In this document: positions 1 to 10,590 of the stretch, one piece after another
How the letters are laid out: each line of letters starts with the position of its first letter
Position numbering within the stretch: position 1 is the stretch's first letter
Source: Siccirubricoccus soli
GTDB lineage: Bacteria > Pseudomonadota > Alphaproteobacteria > Acetobacterales > Acetobacteraceae
Length of the DNA: 37,179 bases
Assembly (NCBI RefSeq): GCF_024178315.1
Contig: NZ_JAMZIK010000093.1
Coordinates: 1 to 37,179, forward strand
Direction of reading: 5' to 3'
The notes under the pieces: model-generated
The model's database searches: none
What the model was told of the DNA's origin: nothing
The model's input: only the letters and a program-made list of their open reading frames with translations
Position numbers and translations under genes: made by a program

Positions 1-501
1 GCGGCGGGGCGGCCACGGCTGAGCGCCTGGCTGCTGGGCAGCGCCTCCCTGCTCTACAGCCTGCCCACCCTGGCGCTCTTCGCCCTGCTGGTGCCGGTGC
101 TCGGCCTCGGCTGCGCCCCGGCGCTGCTGGCCCTCGTCACCTACGCCCTGCCGGTCCTGCTGCGGGCGCTGGTGGCCGGCCTCGCCAGCGTGCCGGCGCC
201 GGTGAAGGAGGCGGCGACGGGCATGGGCCTCAGCCCCTGGCAGCGGCGCTGGCGGGTGGAGCTGCCGCTGGCCCTGCCCGCCCTGCTCGGCGGGCTGCGG
301 GTCGCCTCGGTCACCCTGGTCTCCGCCGCGACGGTCGCCGCCTATATCAGCGCCGGCGGGCTCGGCACGCTGATCCTGACCGGGCTGGACCAGGGGCATA
401 CGGAGAAGATCCTGGTCGGTGCCGGGCTGGTCGCCGCCATGGCCCTGCTGCTGGACCAGGCGCTGGGCGCGGTGCAGCGCCGCCTGCCGGCGGTCGGCTG
501 A
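1..501 (+). CDS. ABC transporter permease, osmoprotectant type (5' end missing)
   Basis: Inner-membrane permease of a glycine betaine/choline-type (OpuCB/YehW-like) importer. The reading frame is open from base 1, so the N-terminus lies outside the window and 166 residues are visible. They hold several hydrophobic helices and the cytoplasmic EAA loop that docks on the ATPase (KEAATGMGLSPWQ followed by VELPLALP), then the family segment AAYISAGGLGTLI. The stop overlaps the next permease start by one base (TGATG), so the two are translationally coupled and probably form a heterodimer with the ATPase at 1192. No substrate-binding protein is seen; it may lie upstream. The family assignment is good, but the exact substrate cannot be read from sequence. 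Confidence 0.85.
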   Translation, partial: AAGRPRLSAWLLGSASLLYSLPTLALFALLVPVLGLGCAPALLALVTYALPVLLRALVAGLASVPAPVKEAATGMGLSPWQRRWRVELPLALPALLGGLRVASVTLVSAATVAAYISAGGLGTLILTGLDQGHTEKILVGAGLVAAMALLLDQALGAVQRRLPAVG

Positions 502-1145
502 TGCAGGCGCTGGGCGAGGCGTCCTCCTGGCTACGGGCCAACCCGGCGATCTTCGCCGGGGCGGTGGGGGAGCATCTGCTGCTGTCCTTTGTGGGGCTTG
601 CCCTCGGCATCGCGGTGGCGCTGCCGCTGGGGCTGGCGGTGGCGCACCGGCCGCGCTTGGCGGAACTCGCCATCACCCTGGCGGGCGCCCTTCGCACCCT
701 GCCGAGCCTTGCCGTGCTGGCGGCGCTGCTGCCGCTGCTGGGGGTGGGCTTCACCCCCTCCGTCATCGCGCTGGCGCTGCTGGCCCTGCCGCCGGTGCTG
801 GTGAACCTCGTGGTCGGGCTGCAGGGCGCCGATCCGGCGGCGGTGGCGGCGGCAAAGGGGCTGGGGATGACGCCGGGCCAAGTGCTGCGCCGGGTGGAGC
901 TGCCGCTCGCCCTGCCCCTGCTCTTCGCCGGGCTGCGCATCGCCGCGGTGCAGGTGGTCTCCGCCGCGGCGCTGGCCACCTTCATCGGCGGCGGCGGGCT
1001 GGGCGACCTGGTCACCCAGGGGCTCGCCCTGTTGGATACCGGGCGGATGCTACTGGGGGCGGTGGCGATCGCGGCGCTGGCGCTGCTGACGGAGGCCGGT
1101 TTCGGCCTGCTGGAGCGGCGGCTGCAACGGGGGGTTCAGGCATGA
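501..1145 (+). CDS. ABC transporter permease, osmoprotectant type (second subunit)
   Basis: Second membrane subunit of the same importer, 214 residues and about the usual length for OpuC/YehY permeases. Hydrophobic helices run through most of it. The EAA loop is visible at about residues 115-140 ([12 protein letters not shown], then [10 protein letters not shown]), followed by the conserved [11 protein letters not shown] segment. It is clearly paralogous to the permease just upstream, with which it shares the VELPLALP and GGGLG signatures. The ATG start overlaps the upstream stop by one base. A 46-base gap separates it from the ATPase gene, all on one strand, so this is one operon. A role in compatible-solute uptake is inferred from family. 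Confidence 0.88.
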   Translation: MQALGEASSWLRANPAIFAGAVGEHLLLSFVGLALGIAVALPLGLAVAHRPRLAELAITLAGALRTLPSLAVLAALLPLLGVGFTPSVIALALLALPPVLVNLVVGLQGADPAAVAAAKGLGMTPGQVLRRVELPLALPLLFAGLRIAAVQVVSAAALATFIGGGGLGDLVTQGLALLDTGRMLLGAVAIAALALLTEAGFGLLERRLQRGVQA

Positions 1146-1191
1146 GCCGAGAAGGCGAAGGCCCGACCGGGGCGCGACGGGGAGTCTTGCG

Positions 1192-2109
1192 ATGATCCGG
1201 CTGGAGGGGCTGACCAAGACCTGGCCGGGCGCCACCGGCGCCGCGGTGGCCGACATCACCCTGGAGGTGCCGGAGGGGACGAGCTGCGCCCTGATCGGCC
1301 CCTCCGGCTCCGGCAAGACCACCACCCTCAGGCTGGTCAACCGGTTGGTGGAACCCAGCGCCGGCCGCGTGCTCATCGCCGGCAAGGATGCGCTGCGCCA
1401 GGACCCGGTCCGGCTGCGCCGGCATATCGGCTACGTCATCCAGGAGGTCGGCCTCTTCCCGCACCGGAGCGTGGCGGAGAACGTGGCGACGGTGCCGGGG
1501 CTGCTGGGCTGGGACGCCACGCGTGCCCGCGCCCGGGTGGCGGAGGTGCTGGAGATGGTGGGGCTGTCGCCCGCCCGCTTCGCCGACCGCCGGCCGCACC
1601 AGCTCTCCGGCGGGGAGCGCCAGCGCGTCGGCGTGGCCCGGGCGCTGGCCGGCGACCCGCCGGTGCTGCTGATGGACGAGCCCTTCGGCGCGGTGGACCC
1701 GCTGCGTCGCCGCCAGCTGCAGGACGAGGTGCTGCGGCTGCTGCGCCAGCTCGGCAAGACGGTGCTGGTGGTCACCCATGACGTGGCGGAGGCGATGCGG
1801 CTGGGCGACGCGGTGGCGGTGCTGCGGGATGGCCGGCTGGTGCAGCACGCGCCGCCGGCGGAGCTGCTGGCGCGGCCGGCGGATGGCTTCGTCGCCGGCT
1901 TCCTCGGCACGGACCGGGCGCTGACCCGGCTCGGCCTGTTCCCGGCCGGCGCGGCGCGGCGGGAGGAAGCGGCCCCCGGCCCGCCCCTGCCGCCGGAGGC
2001 AACGCTGCGCGACGCGCTGGCGGAAATGCTGGCCCGCGGCAGCCGCGCCGTGCCGCTGGCGGAAGGCGGCGCCGTGACGCTGGACGCGATCCTCGACCTC
2101 GCCGCCTGA
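1192..2109 (+). CDS. ABC transporter ATP-binding protein, osmoprotectant (OpuCA/ProV-like)
   Basis: Cytoplasmic ATPase that drives the two permeases upstream. All nucleotide-binding motifs are intact: Walker [10 protein letters not shown] at residues 36-44, Q-loop Q84, signature LSGGE at 138-142, Walker B VLLMDEP at 158-164 and the switch histidine H196. At 305 residues it is shorter than ProV or OpuCA proteins that carry two full CBS domains. The tail after about residue 255 looks like one reduced CBS-like half, so ionic-strength gating of the kind known for OpuA may be absent or altered (inference). The start is supported by GGGGAG seven bases upstream of the ATG. Only the repeat at 2166-2260 separates it from the convergent RND operon. 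Confidence 0.9.
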   Translation: MIRLEGLTKTWPGATGAAVADITLEVPEGTSCALIGPSGSGKTTTLRLVNRLVEPSAGRVLIAGKDALRQDPVRLRRHIGYVIQEVGLFPHRSVAENVATVPGLLGWDATRARARVAEVLEMVGLSPARFADRRPHQLSGGERQRVGVARALAGDPPVLLMDEPFGAVDPLRRRQLQDEVLRLLRQLGKTVLVVTHDVAEAMRLGDAVAVLRDGRLVQHAPPAELLARPADGFVAGFLGTDRALTRLGLFPAGAARREEAAPGPPLPPEATLRDALAEMLARGSRAVPLAEGGAVTLDAILDLAA

Positions 2110-2165
2110 GCCGGGCTGCCGGCGCGGAAGAGGGCGCCGTAAGGCTCCCACGGCGTTCCTCCGCC

Positions 2166-2260
2166 ACCCCTCCGCGGCTTTGCCGTGGCAGGCCGTGCAA
2201 GGCCTCAGGGATGTGGCGAACACGGCGCCAGCAAACCCGCGCAGCGGGGTCGCAGGGGGC
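2166..2260. repeat. Bipartite hairpin repeat, copy A (divergent)
   Basis: A short hairpin (CCGCGG and CCGTGG around CTTTG) is followed by AGGCCGTGCAAGGC and, about 45 bases on, a second GC hairpin with a GCGCAG core. The same order (hairpin, AGGCTGTGCGA, second hairpin with a GCGCAG-like loop) recurs at 26901, 28664 and 32128. Each copy abuts the stop codon of a minus-strand gene. This is the least conserved of the four. It fills the gap between the convergent ABC ATPase and RND adaptor genes and may end transcription from one or both, although there is no T-tract. Confidence 0.5.
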
Positions 2261-2263
2261 TCC

Positions 2264-3469
2264 TCAGCCCTGCACCTCCGCCGGCCGCACCTGATCGCCG
2301 CTGCGGATGGCGTCGGAGGGGCTGTCGATCACCCGGTCCCCCGGCTCCAGGCCCGAGGCGATATCGAGCACGGCGCCCAGGTCGCGGGCGATGCGCACCG
2401 GCTTCACCGTCACCCTGCCCTCGCCATCCACCACGGCGATGGAGGTGCCGCTGGCGCGGAAGATCAGCGCGCTGGCCGGCACGCGAAGCTGCGGCGCGGC
2501 GCTGGCCTGGGGCGGCAGCTCCAGCCGCACCTGGGCGTAGCCGCCCGGCTTCAGCGCGCCATCGGGATTGTCCACGGTGAACTGCACCAGCATGGCGCCG
2601 GATTGCGCATCCACCGCATCGGCCGTGCGGGTCAGCTCCGCGGTGAAGCTGCGGTCGGGATATTCCGGCACGGTGAACTCCGCCTTCATCCCCTGGCGAA
2701 TGGAGCCGGTATAGGCCTGCGGCACCCGCACATAGAGCCGCAGATGGCTCATATCGGTCACGGTGAAGAGCGGCGGCGTGCTGGTGCTGCCGGAGACGAT
2801 CAGCCCGCCCACATCGATGGCCCGGCTGGTGACGACGCCGTCGAAGGGCGCGGTCACCTGCTTGAAGCCGGTGAGGGCGCGCAGCCGGTTCACCTCCGCC
2901 TCCGCCTGGCTGAGCTGCGCCGTGCGCGCCGCCAGGTCGCCGCGCCGCTCATCCGTCGCCTGCTGGGAGACGACATTGCGGGCGCTCAGCTCGTTCCAGC
3001 GCTGGGCGGTGCGGGCGGCCAGGTCGCGCTGGGCGCGGGCGGTGCCGACGGCCGCCTCCGCCGCGGCAAGCTGCTGGTCGAGGTCCGGCGTGTCGATCAG
3101 CGCCAGCACCTGCCCGGCCTGGACCCGGTCGCCGATATCCGCCAGGCGGCGGGCGACGAAGCCGTTGGTGCGGGCATAGACCGGCGCCTCCGCCCAGGCC
3201 TGCAGCCTGCCCGGCAGGGCCAGCGGCCGCGGCTCCACCGGGCGGGGGAGGATCACCCGCACGCTCGGCACCGCGACGGAGGCGGTCACCTCCCGCAGCT
3301 CCTCCTCCGCGTCCAGCCTGGCGCTGACCTTGAGCGCCCCGGCCCCGAGCAGCACCAGCAGGCCGAGCAGGAGAGCCAGCCCCACCCGGCGGGGGCTGGC
3401 GGCGGGCTGGTCGGCCTCGGTGGTCGGGGCTTCGGCCGCCGGGGCTCCGGGGACGGGCGCTTCAGGCAT
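2264..3469 (-). CDS. RND efflux periplasmic adaptor (membrane fusion protein)
   Basis: Periplasmic adaptor of 401 residues that links an RND pump to an outer-membrane channel. A proline/alanine-rich cytoplasmic N-terminus is followed by one membrane anchor (about residues 29-46). Next come the first half of the lipoyl-like domain ([11 protein letters not shown], then [11 protein letters not shown]), an alpha-helical hairpin with repeated AARTAQ segments, the second lipoyl half ([11 protein letters not shown]) and the beta-barrel. I chose the ATG at 3469, not the upstream in-frame ATG at 3523, because GGGAGGAG lies at good distance before it. It then overlaps the pump stop codon by only eight bases (ATGCCTGA). 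It is co-transcribed with and downstream of the pump at 3462-6650. No TolC-like gene is nearby. Confidence 0.9.
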   Translation of the reverse strand: MPEAPVPGAPAAEAPTTEADQPAASPRRVGLALLLGLLVLLGAGALKVSARLDAEEELREVTASVAVPSVRVILPRPVEPRPLALPGRLQAWAEAPVYARTNGFVARRLADIGDRVQAGQVLALIDTPDLDQQLAAAEAAVGTARAQRDLAARTAQRWNELSARNVVSQQATDERRGDLAARTAQLSQAEAEVNRLRALTGFKQVTAPFDGVVTSRAIDVGGLIVSGSTSTPPLFTVTDMSHLRLYVRVPQAYTGSIRQGMKAEFTVPEYPDRSFTAELTRTADAVDAQSGAMLVQFTVDNPDGALKPGGYAQVRLELPPQASAAPQLRVPASALIFRASGTSIAVVDGEGRVTVKPVRIARDLGAVLDIASGLEPGDRVIDSPSDAIRSGDQVRPAEVQG

Positions 3470-6400
3470 GGGCGGTGGCTCCTCCCGGGCGGATGTCGCT
3501 GACGGCGTGGCGGCGGCGCCCATGGATCATGGCGAAGACGGTGGGAACGAAGACCAGCGAGGCGCAGGTGGCGACGATCAACCCACCGATCACCGCCCGG
3601 CCGAGCGGCGCATTCTGCTCGCCGCCCTCGCCCAGGCCGAGCGCCATGGGCAGCATGCCGATGACCATGGCGAGCGCCGTCATCAGCACCGGGCGGAAGC
3701 GGGTGACCCCGGCCTCGAAGGCGGCCATCCGCGCATTGCCGAGCTCGGCCAGCTTCTCTCGCGCGAAGCTGACCACCAGGATGGAATTCGCGGTGGCGAC
3801 GCCCATGCACATGATGGCGCCGGTCAGCGCCGGGACGGAGAGCGGCGTGCCGGAAAGGAACAGCATCCAGGCGATGCCCGCCAGCGCCGAGGGCAGCGCG
3901 GCGATGATGACGAAGGGGTCGGCCCAGGACTGGAAGTTGATGACGATGAGCAGGTAGATCATCACCACCGCGCCCAGCAGGCCGAAGCCCATGCCGGTGA
4001 AGGCGGTGTTCATCGTCTGGTACTGGCCGCGCAGGGTGACGCGGACGGCGGCGGGCTTTTCGGCGTCCAGCTTTGCGATCTCCCGCCGCACGGCATCGGC
4101 CACGGCGCCGAGGTCGCGCCCCTGGGTCGCGGCGAAGACGCTCACCATGGGCTGGATGTTGTACTGCGAGACGACCGAGGGCGAGTTGGCGCGCACCAGC
4201 GTGCCGAGCGCGCCGAGCACCTGCGGCTCCGTCGCGCGGGGGCCGGTGACGGGCAGGGATTCCAGCTCCTCCACCGTATCCGCCAGGTATTCCGGCGTCT
4301 GCGCCACCACCGGGTAGGTGACGCCATTGGCCGGGTTCAGCCAATAGACCGGCGCGGTCTGCAGCGAGCCGGCGATGGCGCCGGCGAGGCTCGTGGTCAC
4401 GTCCCGCTCGTCGAGGCCGAGGGCGTTGATGCGGGTGCGGTCGGCCATGAAGCGCAGGGTGGGGCTGCCGGCGGGCTGCTGGATGCGGGCATCCACCAGC
4501 CCGTCGATGCCGCGGATGGCGCGCAGGATGCGCTGCGCATGCTCCTGGTTCTCGTCGATGCGTGGGCCGGTCACCTGCACCTCGATCGGCGCCGGCGCAC
4601 CGAAATTGAGGATCTGGCTGGTGATGTCGGCGGGGAGGAAGGAAAAGGTGACGGTGGGGAACAGCCGCGGCAGTTCCATCCGCAGCCGGCGGATATGCTC
4701 CGCCGTCGGCCGGTGCTCGCGCTTCAGGCTGATGATGATGTCGCCATCCATCGGGCCGACCGTGCCGGAGGCGCTGTAGGTCACGTTGATGGTGCTGTTC
4801 GGCAGGCCGATGGTGTCCACGATCGTGTCGATCTCGCCCGGCGGGATCAGCCGGCGGATCTCCCGCTGGATCTCATCGAAGAGGGCGGAGGTCTCCTCGA
4901 GCCGGGTGCCCGCGGGGGCGCGGGCATGCAGGGCGATGGTGCCGCTGTCCACCTCGGGGAAGAAGTTGCGGCCGAGGAAGGGCACCAGCGCCAGGCTGCC
5001 GAAGGCGAAGACGAGGAAGAGCGCGAGGGTGGTCCAGCGCAGCCGGATGGCGAGGCGCAGCACCCTTCCATAGCCCATGCGGAAGCGCTCGAACTGCGTC
5101 TCGAAGCCGCGCTGCAGGCGGCCGAGGAAATGGGTCGGCCGCCTCTGGCCATGCCCGTGCAGCCCGGCATGCGGCTGCAGCAGATAGGCCGCCATGGTCG
5201 GCACCAGGGTGCGCGAGAGGATGAAGGAGGCGACCATGGCGAAGGTCACCGACATCGCCATGGGCACGAAGAGGAAGCCGGAGACGCCGGGCAGGAAGAA
5301 CATCGGCACGAAGACGATGCAGATGCAGAGCAGGGAGACGAAGGCCGGCACCACGATCTGCTGCGCCCCGTCCAGGATGGCGGTGCGGACGTCCTTCCCG
5401 TGCTCCAGGTGCCAGTTGATGTTCTCGATGGTGACGGTGGCGTCGTCCACCAGGATGCCGACGGCGAGCGCCAGGCCGCCCAGCGTCATCACGTTCAGCG
5501 TCTGCCCGAAGGCCGCCAGGGCGAAGATCGCCGCCAGGATGGCGAGCGGGATGGAGGTGGCGATGATGAGGGTGGAGCGCCAGGAGCCGAGGAAGAGCAG
5601 GATCATCAGCGAGGTCAGCGCCGCCGCCAGCGCCCCCTCGAAGGCCACGCCGGTGATGGCCGCCTTCACGAAGACGGACTGGTCGTTCAGCGGGGCGATG
5701 CGGAGCTGCGGCGGCAGGCTGGGGAGGAGCTGCGGCAGCATGGCGAGGACGCCGTTGACGATGCTGATGGTGGAGACGGCGCCGTTCTTCAGCACGGTCA
5801 GCAGCACCGAGCGCTGGCCGTCCACATGCACCACGTTCTGCTGCGGCTGGGCGCCGTCCCGGACATTGGCGACGTCGCCGATGGTGAGCGTGGCGCCGTT
5901 GACGGTGCGGATGGGCAGGGCGGCGAGTTCCGCCACCGAGCCGGGAGCGTTGTTCAGCAGCAGGTTGTACTGGAACTCGCCGATCTTGACGAAGCCGGCG
6001 GGGGTGATCTGGGTCTGCGCCGCGATGGCATTGCCCACATCCTGCGCCGAGAGGCCCTTGGATTGCAGCGCCTGCGGGTCGAGATCGATCTGGATCTGCC
6101 GGGTGCGGCCGCCGGCGGGGCCGGGCATGGCGGCGCCCGGCACGGTGACGAGCTGGGGCCGGAGGAAATTCGTGCCGAGGTCGTAGAGCTGCTGCTCGGT
6201 CAGCCCCTGGCCGGAGAGGGCGAGCTGCAGGATGGGCACGGTGGAGGCGTTGTAGTTCAGGATCAGCGGCGGGGTGGTGCCCGGCGGCAGCTGGCGCAGC
6301 AGGGTCTGGGAGACCGCGGTGACCTGGGCGTTGGCGAGGCGGACATCGGCGCCCGGCTGGAAGAAGATCTTGACGATGCCGAGGCCCGGATAGGAGGTGC

Positions 6401-6650
6401 CCTCGATATGCTCGATGTCGTTCACCGTGGTGGTGAGCGAGCGCTGGTAGGGGGTGAGGATGCGCCCCGCCATATCCTCCGGCGTCAGGCCGTTGAAGCT
6501 CCAGCCCACGGCGATGACGGGCACCGGGATGTTGGGGAAGATGTCCGCCGGGGTGCGCAGCGCGGCGAGGCCGCCGCCGATCACGATCATCAGCGCCATC
6601 ACCACGAAGGTGTAGGGGCGGGAGAGCGCGACGCGGACCAGGGAGATCAT
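3462..6650 (-). CDS. RND efflux transporter permease (AcrB/HAE family)
   Basis: Inner-membrane proton-driven exporter of 1062 residues, the usual length of the family. Helix 1 is at the extreme N-terminus (after MISLVRVALSRP). The paired aspartates of the proton relay lie in helix 4 at about D402-D403 (GILVDDATVTIEN), and the large periplasmic loops and C-terminal helices are complete. In helix 10 the segment reads GVATANSILVV, with alanine where AcrB has the relay lysine in GLSAKNAILIV. This is seen in some RND subgroups. The start is the ATG at 6650, which places helix 1 correctly; an in-frame ATG at 6734 would add an arginine/proline-rich tail without family support. It overlaps the adaptor gene by eight bases. 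The substrate is not deducible. Confidence 0.9.
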   Translation of the reverse strand: MISLVRVALSRPYTFVVMALMIVIGGGLAALRTPADIFPNIPVPVIAVGWSFNGLTPEDMAGRILTPYQRSLTTTVNDIEHIEGTSYPGLGIVKIFFQPGADVRLANAQVTAVSQTLLRQLPPGTTPPLILNYNASTVPILQLALSGQGLTEQQLYDLGTNFLRPQLVTVPGAAMPGPAGGRTRQIQIDLDPQALQSKGLSAQDVGNAIAAQTQITPAGFVKIGEFQYNLLLNNAPGSVAELAALPIRTVNGATLTIGDVANVRDGAQPQQNVVHVDGQRSVLLTVLKNGAVSTISIVNGVLAMLPQLLPSLPPQLRIAPLNDQSVFVKAAITGVAFEGALAAALTSLMILLFLGSWRSTLIIATSIPLAILAAIFALAAFGQTLNVMTLGGLALAVGILVDDATVTIENINWHLEHGKDVRTAILDGAQQIVVPAFVSLLCICIVFVPMFFLPGVSGFLFVPMAMSVTFAMVASFILSRTLVPTMAAYLLQPHAGLHGHGQRRPTHFLGRLQRGFETQFERFRMGYGRVLRLAIRLRWTTLALFLVFAFGSLALVPFLGRNFFPEVDSGTIALHARAPAGTRLEETSALFDEIQREIRRLIPPGEIDTIVDTIGLPNSTINVTYSASGTVGPMDGDIIISLKREHRPTAEHIRRLRMELPRLFPTVTFSFLPADITSQILNFGAPAPIEVQVTGPRIDENQEHAQRILRAIRGIDGLVDARIQQPAGSPTLRFMADRTRINALGLDERDVTTSLAGAIAGSLQTAPVYWLNPANGVTYPVVAQTPEYLADTVEELESLPVTGPRATEPQVLGALGTLVRANSPSVVSQYNIQPMVSVFAATQGRDLGAVADAVRREIAKLDAEKPAAVRVTLRGQYQTMNTAFTGMGFGLLGAVVMIYLLIVINFQSWADPFVIIAALPSALAGIAWMLFLSGTPLSVPALTGAIMCMGVATANSILVVSFAREKLAELGNARMAAFEAGVTRFRPVLMTALAMVIGMLPMALGLGEGGEQNAPLGRAVIGGLIVATCASLVFVPTVFAMIHGRRRHAVSDIRPGGATAHA

Positions 6651-6841
6651 GCGGCGGTACCGGGGGCCGGGGCGGCGTGCCACAGGGGCGCCTGCCCCGG
6701 CGGCCGGCCTGCTGCGCCGGCAGCATGCAGGCAACGAGCAGCCACCAGGAACGCCCGGCCTATATCCGACGTGCCCATCGCCTTGCCCCTCACGTGCAGA
6801 AGCGGTCGCTGCCGACCTTCGCTGGAAGGATACTCGACCAG

Positions 6842-6885
6842 ATTATAGACAACGGCACATCAGATAGCGGGAACAGCCGCGGCTG
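6842..6885 (-). promoter_or_regulatory. Candidate promoter and dyad upstream of the RND operon
   Basis: The 425-base gap between the RND start and the tRNA genes holds no convincing gene. On the minus strand a perfect TATAAT lies at 6842-6847, rare in such GC-rich DNA, with no good -35 box at 16-18 bases. A perfect 12-base palindrome, CAGCCGCGGCTG, sits upstream at 6874-6885, where a repressor or activator could bind. This would give an RND leader of about 185 bases. The role is inferred only from position. Confidence 0.35.
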
Positions 6886-7075
6886 AACATCCCCATTCCG
6901 GTAGCGGCAGGAGGCTGACTGCAGCTTTACTGGGCGGCAAGCCGGCACCTCTGCCGCTTTCCTGCCCGCCAGGTCATGTAGAGGACATCCAGGGCAGCCG
7001 GATACGGCGCCTGCTGGACGCCCCCCGCCCGCGGCCACGGCCGCGACATGGCGAAGACATCATGTTTCAGAGGTG

Positions 7076-7149
7076 CGCGCCCGGAGAGGTTCGAACTCCC
7101 AGCCCCCAGATCCGAAGTCTGGTGCTCTATCCAGTTGAGCTACGGGCGC
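7076..7149 (-). tRNA. tRNA-Arg (anticodon TCG)
   Basis: A 74-base cloverleaf can be drawn in full: acceptor GCGCCCG with CGGGCGC, D-stem GCTC/GAGC, anticodon stem CCAGA/TCTGG around loop CTTCGGA (anticodon TCG), five-base variable loop, T-stem GGGAG/CTCTC with loop TTCGAAC, and discriminator G. It would read CGA. CCA is not encoded (CAC follows the discriminator). It lies 33 bases after a very similar tRNA-Arg(ACG) on the same strand and is probably co-transcribed with it. Confidence 0.93.
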
Positions 7150-7182
7150 CGCAACCGGGCGTGCAACGGCACGAAGGGAAAA

Positions 7183-7259
7183 TGGCGCGCCCGAAGAGAT
7201 TCGAACTCCTGACCCCCAGATTCGTAGTCTGGTGCTCTATCCAGCTGAGCTACGGGCGC
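7183..7259 (-). tRNA. tRNA-Arg (anticodon ACG)
   Basis: Complete cloverleaf with acceptor GCGCCCG/CGGGCGC, anticodon stem CCAGA/TCTGG around loop CTACGAA (anticodon ACG, normally edited to ICG to read CGU, CGC and CGA), T-loop TTCGAAT, discriminator G and an encoded CCA. Most of its sequence is identical to the tRNA-Arg(TCG) just downstream. This points to tandem duplication with a changed anticodon. Confidence 0.95.
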
Positions 7260-7285
7260 GCATGCCGCTTCGCGGCGAGGCCGGC

Positions 7286-7314
7286 GGAATAGCGGAGGCG
7301 GCGCCATCGCGCAA
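7286..7314 (-). promoter_or_regulatory. Probable sigma70-type promoter of the tRNA-Arg pair
   Basis: On the minus strand TTGCGC (-35, 7309-7314) and TATTCC (-10, 7286-7291) are separated by exactly 17 bases. Initiation would fall about 20 bases before the tRNA-Arg(ACG) gene. The -10 match is moderate. Confidence 0.45.
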
Positions 7315-7338
7315 CCCCCCTTTCCCGCCGGAAAACGT

Positions 7339-8454
7339 CTATCCGGCGAGCTTGTCCAGCTCCCGCACCACGGCCTCTCCCATCACGGAGGTGCCGACGC
7401 GGGCCCTGCCCGCCTGCATGATGTCCGCGGTGCGCAGGCCGCCGGCCAGCACCTTCTCCACCGCCTGCTCCACCAGCCTCGCCTCCTCCTCGAAGCCGAA
7501 GGACCAGCGCAGCAGCATGGCGAAGGAGAGCATCTGGGCGCAGGGGTTGGCGACGCCCTTGCCGGCGATGTCGGGCGCCGAGCCGTGGATCGGCTCGTAC
7601 AGCGCATGGCGCTTGCCGGTGACGGGATCGACGGCGCCGAGGGTGGCGGAGGGCAGCATGCCGAGCGAGCCGGTCAGCGCCGCCGCCAGGTCGCTCAGCA
7701 CGTCGCCGAAGAGGTTGTCGCCGAGGATGACGTCGAACTGCGCCGGCCGGCTGCAAAGCTGCATGGCGCAATTGTCGGCGTACATGTTCTCGAGCTGCAC
7801 ATCCGGGTACTCGGCCTTGTGCACCTCGCCCACCACGGCGCGCCAGAGGCGGCCGGACTGCATGACGTTGGCCTTCTCGACGCTCGTCACCTTGTTGCGG
7901 CGCTTGCGCGCCAGGTCGAAGGCGACGCGCGCCACGCGGGCGATCTCGTCCTCGAAATAGACCTGGGTGTCGAAGCCGCGGCGCCGGCCATCGGGCGCCT
8001 TCTCGACGCCGCGCGGCTCACCGAAATAGACGCCGCCCACCGTCTCCCGCACCACCATGATGTCGACGCCGCGGACGACATCCGGCTTCAGCGAGGAGGC
8101 CTCGGCCAGCGGGTCCAGCACCACGGCGGGGCGGAGATTGGCGAACAGGCCGAGATCCTTGCGCAGGCGCAGGATGCCGAGCTCCGGCCGCTGCTCGAAG
8201 GGCAGGCCGTCCCATTTCGGGCCGCCGACGCTGCCGAACAGCACGGCATCCGCCGCCTTGGCACGCGCAACAGTCGCGTCCGAGATCGGCGCGCCCTCGG
8301 CCTCGATGGCGGCACCGCCGACCAGCCCTTCCTCGATCTCGAAGGAGAGGCTCCGGCGCCGGGCCATCCAGTCGATGACGCGGCGGGTCTCCCGCATCAC
8401 CTCCGGCCCGATGCCATCCCCGGGCAGGACGAGGAGTTTCTTGTTCGCAGCCAT
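7339..8454 (-). CDS. leuB: 3-isopropylmalate dehydrogenase
   Basis: Oxidises and decarboxylates 3-isopropylmalate to 2-ketoisocaproate with NAD, the third step of leucine synthesis, in the cytoplasm. Length is 371 residues, as expected. Visible family segments are [10 protein letters not shown] at the N-terminus, [10 protein letters not shown], the metal and substrate region [18 protein letters not shown] with the SLGMLPSA segment, and the NAD-binding [15 protein letters not shown] near the C-terminus. The start is the ATG at 8454, preceded by GGAGAGAGA at suitable distance; an in-frame upstream extension is arginine/proline-rich and unlike the family. It is the last gene of the rplS-leuC-leuD-leuB run, 34 bases after leuD. 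Confidence 0.97.
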   Translation of the reverse strand: MAANKKLLVLPGDGIGPEVMRETRRVIDWMARRRSLSFEIEEGLVGGAAIEAEGAPISDATVARAKAADAVLFGSVGGPKWDGLPFEQRPELGILRLRKDLGLFANLRPAVVLDPLAEASSLKPDVVRGVDIMVVRETVGGVYFGEPRGVEKAPDGRRRGFDTQVYFEDEIARVARVAFDLARKRRNKVTSVEKANVMQSGRLWRAVVGEVHKAEYPDVQLENMYADNCAMQLCSRPAQFDVILGDNLFGDVLSDLAAALTGSLGMLPSATLGAVDPVTGKRHALYEPIHGSAPDIAGKGVANPCAQMLSFAMLLRWSFGFEEEARLVEQAVEKVLAGGLRTADIMQAGRARVGTSVMGEAVVRELDKLAG

Positions 8455-8488
8455 GCGCGGCGTCTCTCTCCGGTCGTGGCTCGGCGGC

Positions 8489-9102
8489 TCAGGCGCCGCC
8501 GAGCCAGGGCTGCGCGGCCTTCTGCCGCGCCTCGTAGCTGTCGATCGCCGGGGCATGCTGCAGCGTCTGGCCGATGTCGTCGAGGCCGTTCAGCAGCAGG
8601 TGGCGGCGCAGCGGGTCGATCTGGAAGGGGATCTCCTCGCCCGAGGGACGCACCACCACCTGGCGCTCGAGGTCCACGGTCAGGCGCGCATTGCCGCCCA
8701 GCCGCGCATCCTCCATGAGCTGCTCGCACACCTCCCGCGGCAGCTTCACCGGCAGCACGCCATTCTTGAAGCTGTTGTTGTGGAAGATGTCGGCGAAATC
8801 CGGCGCGATGACGCAGCGGATGCCGAAATCCAGCAGCGCCCAGGGCGCATGCTCGCGGGAGGAGCCGCAGCCGAAATTCTCGAAGGCGATGAGGATTTCC
8901 GCCTTCCGGTACGGCTCCTGGTTCAGGACGAAGTCGGGGTTCTCCGACCCATCCTCCTTGTAACGGAAATTGGCGAAGAGGTGCTTGCCGAAGCCGGTGC
9001 GACTGATGCTCTTCAGGAAGCGGGCCGGGATGATCTGGTCCGTATCCACATTGGCCTTGGGCAGCGGCGCGGCGATGCCCGTGAGGGTGGTGAAGGCTTC
9101 CA

Positions 9103-9103
<1 letters not shown>
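8489..9103 (-). CDS. leuD: 3-isopropylmalate dehydratase small subunit
   Basis: Small (swivelling) subunit of isopropylmalate isomerase, 204 residues, pairing with LeuC. It contains the substrate-recognition region [14 protein letters not shown] and the following [13 protein letters not shown] block that define LeuD. The ATG at 9103 overlaps the leuC stop by one base (TGATG), which sets subunit stoichiometry by translational coupling; a GTG one codon upstream is the only alternative. Directly followed by leuB. Confidence 0.97.
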
Positions 9104-10533
<1,430 letters not shown>

Positions 10534-10557
10534 GTGTTCGTTCCTACCTCTCCTTGC

Positions 10558-10581
10558 GCCCCGCGCGGACCGGCGCGGGGC
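10558..10581 (-). promoter_or_regulatory. GC hairpin between rplS and leuC
   Basis: A perfect nine-base-pair stem (GCCCCGCGC with GCGCGGGGC, six-base loop) begins nine bases after the rplS stop and ends about 24 bases before the leuC start. No run of T follows, so it is not a classical terminator. It may attenuate or stabilise the message between the ribosomal and leucine parts of the operon. The role is inferred. Confidence 0.4.
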
Positions 10582-10590
10582 GGAAGTGCG

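Noticed and set aside
347-1015. Minus-strand open frame across both ABC permeases
   Set aside because: Serine/proline/alanine low-complexity translation opposite two well-supported permease genes.
3330-6848. A 1172-residue open frame antisense to the RND genes
   Set aside because: It is histidine/glycine/aspartate/arginine-rich, with no domain, and mirrors the third-position GC of the RND gene. Similar antisense frames at 12679-15126 and 29689-32256 are rejected for the same reason.
6790-7038. Small minus-strand open frame upstream of the RND operon
   Set aside because: No Shine-Dalgarno sequence, no recognisable motif and atypical composition; it covers the probable promoter.
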